64,000 nucleotides of DNA from Candidula unifasciata. Taxonomy: Eukaryota > Mollusca > Gastropoda > Stylommatophora > Geomitridae. The stretch covers positions 124,001-188,000 of the forward strand of contig CAJHNH020008542.1 in NCBI GenBank assembly GCA_905116865.2, given 5' to 3'. Within the stretch, counting starts at the first letter, position 1. Each line of letters opens with the position of its first letter. Positions 47,696 through 58,170 of this stretch are shown here, in pieces. The notes under the pieces are model-generated. The model worked only from the letters and a program-made list of their open reading frames with translations, was not told the origin of the DNA and did not search any database. The position numbers and the translations under genes are program-made.

Positions 47696-47854
47696 GAGGT
47701 GTAACGACACATGTACCTAAGGGAGTTAAGATACCATAACCCAAGCTAATAAACAGAACGAATTAACAGTGGCCCCTAACAACGATGGCACGTGAAGCCA
47801 TGAGATTACCTGGGGGCGTGCCTGCTAGCAGTATAGATAGATAGTTAGTTAGTT

Positions 47855-48780
47855 GGGTTATCCTCATTGCACTCCGGACATGTCCATAGGTCCTCAGATC
47901 CTTTCCTCAGTATGAACCCCAACGTCCGATGGCTAATAGTACCAGTTCTATGTTGATTAACAAGTCTTCTGGCGTGTCTGGTGTGCGTCTCGTTTTTTTG
48001 CTGTGCCGATCTTAATTCCCAGGTCTGCCATTCTGGCGAGTGATGTGGATTCACTGCCACCAAAGTCCTCTGTCCTTCCCATTTCTCTGAGGGCATTGAT
48101 AATATCAGCATGATCCATAGGCTGACCGTCGGTAGTGATAGCGGATCCAGCCAACCTGTCAGCTCTTTCATTTCCATCGACGCCTGCGGTCCCGGAACAA
48201 AAATAAAGGTGACTCCACGCACAGTGGACTTCTGTAATGATTCAAGCCATTGTCTTCGCACTGAACCTGCCTGAACCTTCCGGATCATACTCATTGAATC
48301 ACTGAGTATACATACACGGGTGTATGTTTGTGTTTCAAGCCAGGCAAACGCTTGCGTCACTGCCATCACCTCCATCGTCATGCTGCTGGTTGTCATGGAG
48401 AAGGCGCCGTTGGCTTCTTTGACTGTTCTGCCCGCTGAGCGTGCTGTAAATGCCCATGCGCTTCTTCTTTGGCGTATAACGGATCCGTCTGTATAGATTA
48501 TTGCATCTGCTTCGTCTGAATTTTCACCGATGAGAGCGTTGACCTCTGCATTAACAGCAACAGGATTCTCTTCTCTACATCGCCTGTTGAGTGTGACAAT
48601 ACAGGAAAATGTACAAATAAACGCCTGAGGCACAGGTATCCATTCTGCACCAGGTATGATAAAGATGTGTATCCTGAAAGATGCATTAGTTGGCTTTGCG
48701 ATAATATTTTCATTCCCAGACCAAACTCAAACATAAAAACATTATTCCGATGATGTAGTCTGAACCGCTCTAACAACAGT
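47855..48780 (-). mobile_element. RNase H LINE, C-terminal fragment with two frameshifts
   Basis: The minus frame from 48633 reads ADAIIYTDGSVIRQRRSAWA (TDG intact), SMTMEVMAVTQAFAWLETQT (catalytic E), CILSDSMSMIRKVQAGS (catalytic D) and VTFIFVPG. The frame then shifts; GNERAD-type sequence becomes garbled while the adjacent frame gives MAGSAITTDGQPMDHADIIN. A second shift restores the first frame for NQHRTGTISHRTLGFILRKG and the terminal WTCPECNEDNPTN. 48640-48780 holds decayed upstream linker. Same family as 43.4-47 kb and oriented towards it (tail to tail). Confidence 0.78.
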
Positions 48781-49159
48781 CATCAGAGAAAAAAAAAACT
48801 GACGATATATTGAACACAGTCTGACACAGAGCGGATAAAGTATACCAAAAAGGGGCAAAGGGAAACAAATGGATTGAGAAAAAGAGAAATTCCAAGAGAA
48901 ACTGTAGAACGAAAGTTGTAGAAAGAGAGCGCAGAAGTGCCGGACTAAATTCTCTTCAGGATATCGAAATGATTCAATAGGGTAGAGGGGAATGGGGCCG
49001 TTGGCCTCGAGCCCTTTACGACATACAAAGACACAACAACCAGATAACGATGATGTTGGTTATAAAGCGTGTGCGTATCGCGTAGATAAATATTTGACGT
49101 ACAGACAAAAACAAGGCAAATTGACTCGTTTTACACGCATTCTACCTTCTCACAATGCA
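48781..49159. other. no recognisable feature
   Basis: A-rich start, then unremarkable sequence. Confidence 0.35.
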
Positions 49160-49460
49160 GAGGTCTCCAACTTTTTTCAAACAGCGCCCCCTAGAGTACT
49201 TGAGTATATGGCAAGACCTCCACGCCTCTCCCTCTTTTATTATGAGTGTATTCCAAGACAACCTCGCCCCCATCACTTTTGAGTGTATGACAAGACCCCT
49301 AAGTTTGTTTGAGTACATTGTAGGATTCCGGCGCCATATTGAGTATATGGCAGGACAACCCCGCTCGCCACCACTTTTGAGTGTATGACAAGACCCCGAC
49401 GTCCGCTTGAGTATATTGTAGGATTCCCGCGCTCTATTGAAAAATGGCAGGACAACCTCG
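49160..49460. repeat. degenerate repeat, about 98-bp period with about 40-bp sub-units
   Basis: 'acttttgagtgtatgacaag' occurs at about 49275 and 49373. Related 'gagtatatggcaggacaacc' and 'gtatattgtaggattcc' modules alternate between. Poly-C at 49461-49477 follows. Confidence 0.75.
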
Positions 49461-49920
49461 CCCCCCCCCCCCCCCCCAAACATATTTTAAAATTTGATTA
49501 AAAGGAGGACAATAGATTCCGCGAGAAGGGAGACATAAAGTATGGGGCTAGGTTTTGGTCAAAATGTGTTCCCAATCTATAATAAACGTGCATGTTAACA
49601 TGGGTAAAATGCTCAAGAAAACAAAAATATTCTTGTTTTGTTTAAAAAGTGTAATTTTTTTTTTTTTTAATAATAAAACTAAAGCGAAATGTAAGTGTGC
49701 CGGTTTGTACGAAGCATAATTTTAGTGGAAGCTGTCTTGATATGTTAAGTTTGTGTTAACTATGTGTTCTTTTTCTCACCTTGTTTGTGCTGTTACCTGG
49801 ATCTATTGAATACATTTCCATATCTATTACAATTTAACTCTTTCATTTTCAAAAGGTTATAGCTGACTCCAGGCAATAATGATAACTCGAAACGCCTAGG
49901 TATACAGCTTCAACTGGAGC
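49461..49920. other. no recognisable feature
   Basis: AT-rich, without repeats or ORFs of note. Confidence 0.4.
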
Positions 49921-50160
49921 CATTTACACAGCTGCTTTCATATGGGCCAATTACACAACTACTCTCACAGGGTTCAATTACACAGCTGCTTTCATATGGG
50001 CCAATTACACAACTACTCTCACATGGTTCAATTACACAGCTGCTTTCATATAGGGCCAATTACACAACTACTCTCACAGGGTTCAATTTCACATATGCTT
50101 TCATAAGGGCCTATTAAACAACTACTTTCACAGGGTCAATTACACAATTGCTTTCATAGG
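49921..50160. repeat. 54-bp minisatellite, about 4.5 units
   Basis: 'acacagctgctttcatatgg' recurs at 49926, 49980 and 50034. Each unit is two 27-bp halves (gctgctttcatatgggccaa and actactctcacagggttcaa). It decays to the right and ends at a SINE-C copy. Confidence 0.9.
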
Positions 50161-50163
50161 GGG

Positions 50164-50445
50164 TCAGCTCTGTGGCTAAGTCGATGCGAACGCTTCGTAA
50201 TACTGGGTTGCCGGGTTCGATCACAGCTGTTTCTGTTTTCTTGTTTACAGATCTGGTTTTTGGTGTTGGGTGCAGACTGTTAGTTCATTGTCACTCAGGC
50301 AGATGCCCTCTGAATCTGAAGGAAATACCTCTAATTAGTAGTCACTTACGACAGACTTGTTATGGGATAATGGGTCTGGTATTTTTGTCGCCGACATTGG
50401 GACTCCCGGAAAAAGAATTAGGTAAACAACAGAGAGTGTTAGAGA
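50164..50445 (+). mobile_element. SINE-C copy with tRNA head, most complete
   Basis: The head 'tctgtggctaagtcgatgcg' (A box region) and 'ggttgccgggttcgatcac' (B box region) is followed by the SINE-C body ('tttacagatctgg', 'gcagactgttagttcattg', 'gcagatgccctctgaatctg') and the tail 'attagtagtcacttacgaca'. It links the headless copies at 16.3 and 19.9 kb to a tRNA-derived SINE. Confidence 0.78.
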
Positions 50446-51466
50446 TCTAGTCGTTAGTCGAACTCACAACTTTAAGACACGGCAGGGACATCTTAACGTA
50501 TGGGCCCGCTCGGCACTTGCCCATGGCCCCACGACCACAAGGTCCCAATGCTACTCTGTGTTTATGTTTAATATTACCTAGAATGACTTTGTATTCCTGT
50601 GAACGGTTGTCATAGGGACGTCAACATACTGTTTGCCCAGTGGACCTTAATGATGCTGAGACGGCTCTGTGACAGGTGCCGCATAACCGGTTAATATACA
50701 TCTCTGCAACCTACGATGCCCTTATAATGGTTTGAGATTTCATAGTTGTAGATTTCCGGCTGACCAATAGACATGGCTAAAAACGAAAAAATTTGTATGG
50801 GTACCTAAGTGGTCATGTTCTTAGTACACTTGTTTCCATAGTGAGACGTCCGTGCTATTTGGAGGTGACAGGCTTGAGTTCCTGCATGGTAACTATAGCT
50901 GTTGTTGTGTCCTTCTATGTTTCTACTTCTTTCTAGGAGTGCCGATTAATACATTGTCTGTTTGTGTATTATATGTATAATAGTTCAACGGCCTTAACCG
51001 TTTCCTTTTTGATTATTTATGTGAATTACGCGTAAATGCTCTGTTCATGTGTTATTGGAGATCAGACAGACTAGTCATCACCGTCCCATTTTGAAAAACT
51101 TGAAAAAAAAAAGATACTAGTCTTACAAAAATATTTAAGTATTTAAGCTAAGCTCACACATGCAAAGTAAATACATAAGGCCGCGTGACATGTGCCAGTA
51201 CTAACCGTCTCGCCTCGGGATTTCAGCTCAAATCAGAAGGGCCTACCACCGCGAAAGTATTCCAGCGTTTTGAGCCCTGTATGAATAATAGGACTTTTTG
51301 TCGTGACGTCAGTATCAACATCGAGATGAAACAAATTTAAAAGTCATTTCCTACTCCATTGGTAAGTCGCCCATGTGGTGTTTGACATACATTGTTTAAG
51401 ATAACAGCCCTCTATGTTCAATATTACACCTACCGCCAATCGTATTTCGACATTAACATGTAACAA
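50446..51466. other. no recognisable feature
   Basis: About 1 kb of unremarkable, AT-rich DNA. Confidence 0.4.
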
Positions 51467-51753
51467 GGCACTTTTTTCTAGGGACAGAGGGAGAAAGTGC
51501 TCACCACAAAGTACCCGTTACAGTAGTAGGGAACCCTTTTCGGCGCCCCCAGGCATATTGGCCACAATACTTGTTTTTAGACTATTACGTTGTAACTAGT
51601 GATTTTAAAAAGTGCGTGTCTTTAGACTGTACCAGTGTAACTAGTCACTGTAAAAATAATTGTTTCTAGATGGTTGCGTCGTAACTAGTAATAAGGCACT
51701 TTTTCTAAGGACAGAAGGTGAAAGTACTCGCCACAAAGCACCTGTGACAGTAA

Positions 51754-51995
51754 TAGGGAAGCCTTTTCCGCGCTTCTAGGCGTATTGGCTATAGAGGGCT
51801 AGACCTATATTTATAGACCAATCAAACGTTGTGGGTGACATGGTTAGCATCCTGCCGGCCACCTTTACTTCCAAGGAATGCACCTGGCCAATTTAAGGTT
51901 GTGTCGACCTGAAAGCGAATGTTATTTTGTAAAAGTCTGACCCCGTCAGGATCCGAACCTACGATCTTCCGATCGGCAGCTGAGATTTTAAGCAA
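51754..51995 (-). mobile_element. SINE-A copy inside the 44-bp repeat region
   Basis: It has 'gggaagccttttccgcgctt', 'ggctagacctatatttatag', 'catcctgccggccaccttta' and 'gatccgaacctacgatcttc' (minus-strand B box region). A truncated SINE-A end also lies at 51525-51565. Confidence 0.72.
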
Positions 51996-52019
51996 ACCTT
52001 TCTTTAAACTGTTACGTTG

Positions 52020-52285
52020 CAACCAAAGTTAGTTGCGCGTCTTTTATATGACGTCGCAGAACCAACTACAACAATTTTTTTGACCGTATGTGGTTTTTGT
52101 AGGCACAATTTACGTTCAATGGTTTGCCATTTCTTTCTGCAAGGACAGCTCTCGGTTCCACTGTCTAAACCAGCGCAAGAGATTCTGCTGCCACATCGCC
52201 CGCAGCTGTTATCGAGGCCGGCAACATCGGCATTACGAAGCGCGTTCGCAGCACCTAAGCCACAGACGCTGACACATTGTAGCTA
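52020..52285 (-). mobile_element. SINE-B copy inside the 44-bp repeat region
   Basis: 'gttagttgcgcgtcttttat', 'aatggtttgccatttctttc', 'tgctgccacatcgcccgcag' and head 'gaagcgcgttcgcagcacct'. The minus-strand head reads TCTGTGGCTTAGGTGCTGCG, nearly the SINE-C head. Confidence 0.75.
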
Positions 52286-52781
52286 GTGGATCTAAACATA
52301 CGTGTCTTTTGGCTGTTATGTTGTAACTAGCGATTCTCAAAATATTTGTCTTTACACTGTTACGTTGTAACTAGTTACTGTAAAAATACCCGTCTTCAGA
52401 TGGTTTCGTTGCAACTAGTCACTGTAAAAATACCTATCTTTAGATGGTTATGTTGCAACTAGTCACTGTAAAAATACCTGTCTTAAGATGGTTATGTTGC
52501 AACTAGTCATTGTGAAAATACCTGTCTTTGTATGGTTTTGTTGCAACTAGTCATTGTGAAAATACCTGTCTTTATATGGTTTTGTTGCAACTAGTCATTG
52601 TGAAAATACCTGTCTTTAGATGGTTTTGTTGCAACTAGTCAGTGTAAAAATACCTCTCTTTAGATGGTTATGTTGCAACTAGTCAGTGTAAGAATACCTG
52701 TTTTTAGATGGTTATGTTGCAGCTAGTGATTCTAACAGTACATTTCTTTAGACTGTACTGGTGTAACCATGGCTGCAGAAT

Positions 52782-52784
<3 letters not shown>

Positions 52785-52837
<53 letters not shown>

Positions 52838-53035
52838 TGGGGGGGTGTGTGTGTATGTGTGGGTATAGTACCAACTGTTTTTTGAAAAGTCATACAAACA
52901 CACTATAAAGTGCCATACACGCACACACAAACACACGCATGCACTTACACACACGCACTTACACACACGCACGCACGCACACACACACATACACTCACTC
53001 ACACTCACTCACTGACTCACTCACACACACATATA
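52785..53035. repeat. (GT)n, then CA-rich imperfect microsatellite
   Basis: GT 52785-52835 with a G7 interruption and further GT to 52860, then ACAC/ACGC/TCAC units at 52915-53035. The two complementary arms could pair. Confidence 0.93.
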
Positions 53036-53790
53036 TGTATGTAAACTGGCATACCTTATGTGTGATCAGAACTAATCTAAAATTGTGTGTCCACTCAATG
53101 TATTCGCTCAGTCACAAATCTATTATCGCGGCTTCCAGTAATCGCTGTTAATGTCCTAGAACAATAACTATGATTTCGTAAATGCATTTGTTGTTGTTGT
53201 TGAAGCCTATAAGGAATAGCGATTTTATATTGCACGATTAAAAAAAAAAAAAAAAAAATTACTGAAAAACTTCAGAGACACATAAATTAGTTTTTGTGCA
53301 GAATAAAGGAAGCATAGAATGACTGATTGCCTGGTATGGAGCTTTGTGTTAGAACTCAACAAATTGATGTGAATCAAGAGTCCAGGTAAAAGAAACATTA
53401 GCGTTGGATAAAAGAGACACTAAGAAGACTTGATAATAACAGATATGGAATGTTTTGACGAGGTTACTCACAAGAGCAATAGAACAAAAGAGAACTAGAA
53501 AATGGAGTGGGACAATAGCATAGAAACTCGATAAGGGCGTGAATTGGAGAAGAAGATAGAGGAGAAGGAGAAGAAGAAGAAGAACTTAAGAGGAAGAATT
53601 TGAAGAAAAAAAAGAAAAAGAGGAGAGAAAAGGGACTGGAGAAAAAGAAAAACTTCAAACACTCTACAGTTTCATACTTAGAAGTTTAACACACAAAGCA
53701 AAAGGGTCAAGGCATTGACAAATTACCCGCATAGAAAATGATACATTTGGTTCAACTAAGAACAAGAAGTGTGTCCCTCTTCCCTCTATT
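53036..53790. other. no recognisable feature; GAA-rich tract
   Basis: Poly-A at 53240-53258 and a GAA/AAG-rich stretch at 53545-53650. A pyrimidine-rich run at 53770-53794 precedes the candidate exon. Confidence 0.4.
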
Positions 53791-53794
53791 CTAG

Positions 53795-53992
53795 GCCGAA
53801 CCCTGAGGGTTTGACCAACCCAGCGTCTTCAACAGTAGTACAGAAAGTGCGAAACCAATATTACAAATCCCAGATAACATGCTCCAGGATTTCTTACTAA
53901 GGACACCATTGACTGCTCCACGAAGTGGTGCACGAAGCAGATCTGAACGACTAAGGATTGTTGAACAGGAAGCCAAAAGGCAAACCTTATAA
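53795..53992 (+). CDS. candidate terminal exon, unknown protein
   Basis: After a strong polypyrimidine tract and acceptor 'cctctattctag' (AG at 53793-53794) one frame, from 53810, is open for 60 codons to a TAA at 53990-53992. It reads FDQPSVFNSSTESAKPILQI, then PDNMLQDFLLRTPLTAPRSG and SRSERLRIVEQEAKRQTL. The charged, serine-rich, helix-like ending looks like a real C-terminus. This frame has a TGA at 53804, so it needs either the nearby AG at 53806-53807 as acceptor or the first acceptor plus a frameshift. I cannot name the protein. The alternatives are chance or a pseudogene. Confidence 0.33.
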
Positions 53993-54171
53993 AACACGTC
54001 GCGAATGCGATGAATGAATAGTCAAGAAATTAGGATGCCAATCTTATTTACGTATAATTTTTTTCTTCCAATTCTCTGGTAGACAAAGAGGCTGTCAAAG
54101 CTATTTGACCTACTGTCCTATTTTAAGAAGATAAAAACCTATTACAAATCCCAGATAACTGGAAAATTTGT

Positions 54172-54480
54172 GTCCAGGATTGGCTAAGGCGTTGAGAACG
54201 CGCTTTGTAAAGCCGGGGTCCGGGTTTGATTCCCACTGATGCACTGACACAAAAGCTGGAGTCGAGAAGAATGACTTCATTAAACCGGGTTTTATCCTAT
54301 ACAGCTCAGTCGCTCTCTCTGCACGACGGCTGGCCGCCTGCCGAGAGTGTCGCAGGAAGTACATACTCTGCAACTTCGGCGACCATCCTCAGCGACCTCA
54401 GTGAACTGAACGACGCAGCTGAAAAACGAACTCACGACGTTCGGACGCGCCAGCAAACGGTAACCCCTACTCATACAAAC
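54172..54480 (+). mobile_element. SINE-D, tRNA-headed
   Basis: 'attggctaaggcgttgagaa' and 'ccggggtccgggtttgattc' form A and B box regions of the same tRNA type as SINE-B and SINE-C. The body ('agaatgacttcattaaaccg', 'cacgacggctggccgcctgc') differs from both. It ends near a (TTA)n tract at 54486, plausibly its tail. Confidence 0.65.
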
Positions 54481-54485
54481 GTCGC

Positions 54486-54577
54486 ACAGTATTATTATTA
54501 TTATTATCATTATTATTGATGGCAGTAATATTTGTTGTAGTAATTTTTATTATTATTTAGTAGTAATCGTAGTAGTA

Positions 54578-54661
<84 letters not shown>

Positions 54662-54815
54662 ATGGTCGTAGTCGTAGTAGTAGTAGTAGCAGTAGCAGTA
54701 TTAGTAGCAGTAGTAGTAGTAGCAGCAACAGCAGTGGTAATAGTAGTAGTAGTAGCAGCAGTAGCAGCAGTAGTAGTAGTAGTAGCAGCAGCAGCAGTAG
54801 TAGTAGTAGCCTTAG
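54486..54815. repeat. (TTA)n and (AGT/AGC)n trinucleotide tract
   Basis: TTA/TCA units at 54486-54515, then AGT-rich repeats 54558-54815 with AGC, CGT and GGT variants. The leucine-rich antisense ORF is an artefact. Confidence 0.95.
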
Positions 54816-56799
54816 TAACCGTAATGGAAAAGATACATTAAGTACCCCAAATCAGAACAACAGTTCTACGCCAACCATGTATATTAAGGTATAGATCAGA
54901 ACTCATCACTATGCGTAAAACAAAAGGAGACAACTGTCGCGCGCCCACTTGGGTAAATACACTGATATAGTGAGGGTGTGGGTTTGAACCTTAACAATGC
55001 CCACCCACGTGAGAAACTGGACTATTATCTAAGCTATGTTGATCCTAGACAGTCCTGGATAGCCAAGAAAACAGCGAGTGGCTCGTTCCATGAAATGAAA
55101 GTTGCTGTACTTGTATCCACAGGAGAAGGAGAAGGGATAGATAGATATCTGGATAAACCCACTGTGATATAATCCAGGTGCTCAGTTAACCCCTGCGACT
55201 GATCTCCTCTCCTGGCATTATTTAAAAAGCCCCCATCAAGTGATTTAAATATTTGTTAGCTGAAGTAAACTAATATGCACAAAGACACTTGAACCTAAGT
55301 ACACAATTTACTTAACTCTGTGTAACAACATCAAAAAGATTTATTTAATAAATCAAAATTAAAATGAACTTGTTTAGACTCCTGTAATGATAGTCAAGTC
55401 TTCTACGTTAGGTGCCAGCTCTCGTACAGACTCAAAATGACAATCATCAGACAGAACCAGTTCTGGAATCTATGCTTGGAACAATCGAGCGCCAACATTC
55501 ATGACACTATCAAATAGGATATAAAGCAATGTGACAGTGCCCTACGAGAATGAAGAAATGTCCGCCTAGGAGTATTACAAAGTGATGAAGACACACACTT
55601 GAGCAAAAAGACAGATCTCTATCATAAAATATAGATTTGAACCTAATTTCGATCTTACCTGGAAAAATGAAACCACGACGCCAAAAGTTCTGTCTCAAGC
55701 TTAGGTTAAGCCCAACAGATGGCATGTGCTAGACAGGATCTCATTTACCAGACCTTAAGTTCACCACTTTATAACTTTTATCAAGCTCCTCCTACATTAC
55801 GCCTAAAATCATTCTCATTCAAGGATGTCATAGCTCCTCCCCTGTGGGCAAGTTTATTCGCTGTCAGTCAGTGACTGTACAACAATTGTTTGAATTCCCA
55901 CGCTAGGATCTCCTGGTCAATTCATCTGACCAGAGCAAATAAGACAAGTCACACCTCTAGTCTACTTCACCTGTCATCACAATACAATCCGACTTTGTCA
56001 ATTCTTCTGCCAACACTTTCCGCTCACTGTGTCAATAGTGACCGTCGGACCGGCACTCCAGTTTAGGTAACCTCAGGGGGAGATAATGGCAATTAGCCCT
56101 TGTTATCTGTTCCTGAAGGTCTGGCAGGGGGAATAACTATCTGACACCAACAAATGGTGTGCAAATCTCCAGTCAGTAAGTCTGCTTGGTCAGTCTTATC
56201 TCTGTACCTTAACACTTAACATCTGGGAAAAAGTTGTAGTGTTTGATATGACCAACGGTCCAAAAGAATTAAAGGTGTGATGTGGTCATCCTATTTAGAT
56301 TAAGGATGTATCCAAATCCCTATTTGTCTGTATACTTCAAAATACATACAAATAAAAGTAGGTTGAGGAAAGTCATTCTGAAGTCACCGCGCGTATTGTC
56401 ACACAACATAAACAAAAGACTACAGTCAAGTAGCTGTCTTAAAGTAATGTAAACAGAAGCACCGTGTGCATGTATGTAGACCCAGATGAAAAAAGAAAAA
56501 CGAAACAAGGGCAGAGACTAAAGTCCTAAAAATAGAGGAAACTGAAAATATTCAGTCTAAAAAAATGGCGGAAAAGAAAAGGGGGTGTGGGGTTGGGGAA
56601 AGGGGGGGGGGGGGATCAGTGCGCCGAACTGTATCCAAAAAGCTGTCGTTTCCGTAGAGCAGCGCATAGGAGCTTTACCGAAAACACAAAGTCCCCAGCT
56701 TCAGCAATGATATCTTTGAATCTCTAAAACACACTTGTATTTGTGAGTCTTTAGCAAGTCTGTCTGTCTATCTGTCCTACTGTCTGTCTGTCTGTCTGT
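54816..56799. other. unresolved sequence, few repeats
   Basis: A tRNA-like 'gggtgtgggtttgaacc' at 54973 hints at a SINE head. On the minus strand, 55735-55660 ends in a donor-like CCAG|GTAAGAT, and 55461-55368 is an open 31-codon frame to a stop (includes LVLSDDCHFESVRELAPNVE). The phases do not join, so I call no gene. A poly-G tract lies at 56599-56614 and (CTGT)n at 56758-56806. Confidence 0.35.
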
Positions 56800-57400
56800 C
56801 TGTCTGACAAAGGTCATGGACTACCTGCGGTCTACATTGGCGTTGAAGAGCTGGAAACAGCTGACCATTTTACCTTTCTGGAATCAACAGTGAATTATAA
56901 ACTATCACTGGACCAAGAAGTCATCATCAGGTTAGTTTATTTAGCAACAACAATGAGCAGATTAACAAAAGGCATGCGGGAGAACAGAAAGCTCACGATT
57001 AAAACCAAAAATCTTTTATATCAGGCTTGTGTTCTCAGTACTCTGCTTTATGGCAGCGAAACTTGATCAATGTATTCGCAACAGGAGAAACGGCTAAACA
57101 CATGTTAGGTTTAAGAAGAATACTTTACTTTAAGTGGCATTACAAAACCACAAATGGTGAGGTATTGGGAAGCGTAGTTATTACAACAGTTTTCTTCATG
57201 CTCATGATAAAAAGGCTCAGGTGGCTGGGTCACACCTCGAGAATTGAGGATGGAGAGTCCCTAAGGACATCCTCTGTGGTAATGTGGCAGAACGCCAAAG
57301 GCTGTTTATTTTTTATTTGTTTAGCTGCATTTGAGAGAAAAATCTGGCAAGAGGTTATAAAAGGGGGTGTCCAGCACAAGAAGAGTCTATATATTTGGCT
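56800..57400 (+). mobile_element. LINE reverse-transcriptase C-terminal fragment
   Basis: The plus strand reads PAVYIGVEELETADHFTFLE, LSLDQEVIIRLVYLATTMSR, LTKGMRENRKLTIKTK and LLYQACVLSTLLYGSET (the YGSE motif), then a stop. It resumes as KRLRWLGHTSRIEDGESLR in a frame near 57205-57270. Typical CR1/L2-like tail, with one stop in the YGSETW motif and later frameshifts. Confidence 0.75.
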
Positions 57401-57619
57401 TTCCGCATTCTAATCCGTTAGTCGCTCAGGGGCAGGAGACTCCACTCTGCATTTGCAGCACCGCACATGGACTCAGCATCGTGGGTTCTAGAGACTGCGC
57501 TGAGCTAGACAGATTTACTGACTGCTTCCGTCGATGTATGTTTCAATAGTTAGATCTTGGGAATCGGAAGGTTGTGGGTTAGATTCCAAACGCAGTATGA
57601 TTTTCTTCTTTTAAAATTA
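57401..57619. other. possible SINE remnant
   Basis: 'ggttgtgggttagattcc' at about 57568-57586 resembles a B box, with no clear A box upstream. Confidence 0.35.
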
Positions 57620-58170
57620 ACCTTTGCATCCAGATTGACCCAGCCAGTTTAGTCTGGGTTGATACGTGACCATGACTTTTTCTGGTAGCAATTTTAGCCT
57701 GGGTTAACATGAGAGCTTAAAGTTTTCTGCTAGCCAGTTTAGCTAGGGTTGGTTGACATGGGACCTTGACGTTTGCTGCTAGCCAGTTTAGGGTGGATCG
57801 ACATGAGACCTTGACGTTTTCTGGTAGCCAGTTTAGCCTGGATCGACATGAGACCTTGACGTTTTCTGGTAGCCAGTTTAGCCTGGATCGACATGAGACC
57901 TTGACGTTTTCTGGTAGCCAGTTTAGCCTGGCGTCGAAATGGGACCTAGACCTTTTCTGGTTGCCAGTTTAGCTGGGCTGACATGGGACCCTGATGATTT
58001 CTGCTAGCCAGTTTAGCCCAGGTTGACATTGGACCTTGACGTTCTCTGGTAGATTTTTTTAGCCTTGGTTGACATGAGACCTGGAGATTTTCTGCTAGCC
58101 AGTTTAGCCTGGATCGACATGAGACCTTTACGTTTTCTGGTAGCTTTTCTAGCCTGGGTTGTGGCGGGTA
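57620..58170. repeat. 45-bp minisatellite, about 10-12 units
   Basis: 'gatcgacatgagaccttgac' followed by 'gttttctggtagccagttta' and gcctg recurs; gatcgacatg starts at 57796, 57841 and 57886. The three central units are nearly identical and the outer ones diverged. The unit is 15 codons long and gives an open frame (LDRHETLTFSGSQFS), probably coincidental. Confidence 0.92.

Larger units (their letters stand above)
51467..52770. repeat. 44-bp minisatellite region interrupted by two SINEs
   Basis: Core 'ttgcaactagtcactgtaaa' with 'tacctgtctttagatggtta' recurs at 44 bp (gcaact at 52411, 52455, 52499), about 11 units from 52265 to 52770. Older units lie at 51560-51690. 51467-51560 and 51690-51790 are near-duplicates ('aaggcactttt', 'ccacaaagtacccgttacag' against 'ccacaaagcacctgtgacag'). 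Confidence 0.85.

Noticed and set aside
47426..47744. several overlapping ORFs rich in SL or RE repeats
   Set aside because: Translations of the GA/GACA tract.
55368..55735. two-exon minus-strand gene (exon ending CCAG|GTAAGAT at 55660, then an open 31-codon frame)
   Set aside because: The phases do not join through any visible acceptor and neither piece has a recognised homologue.
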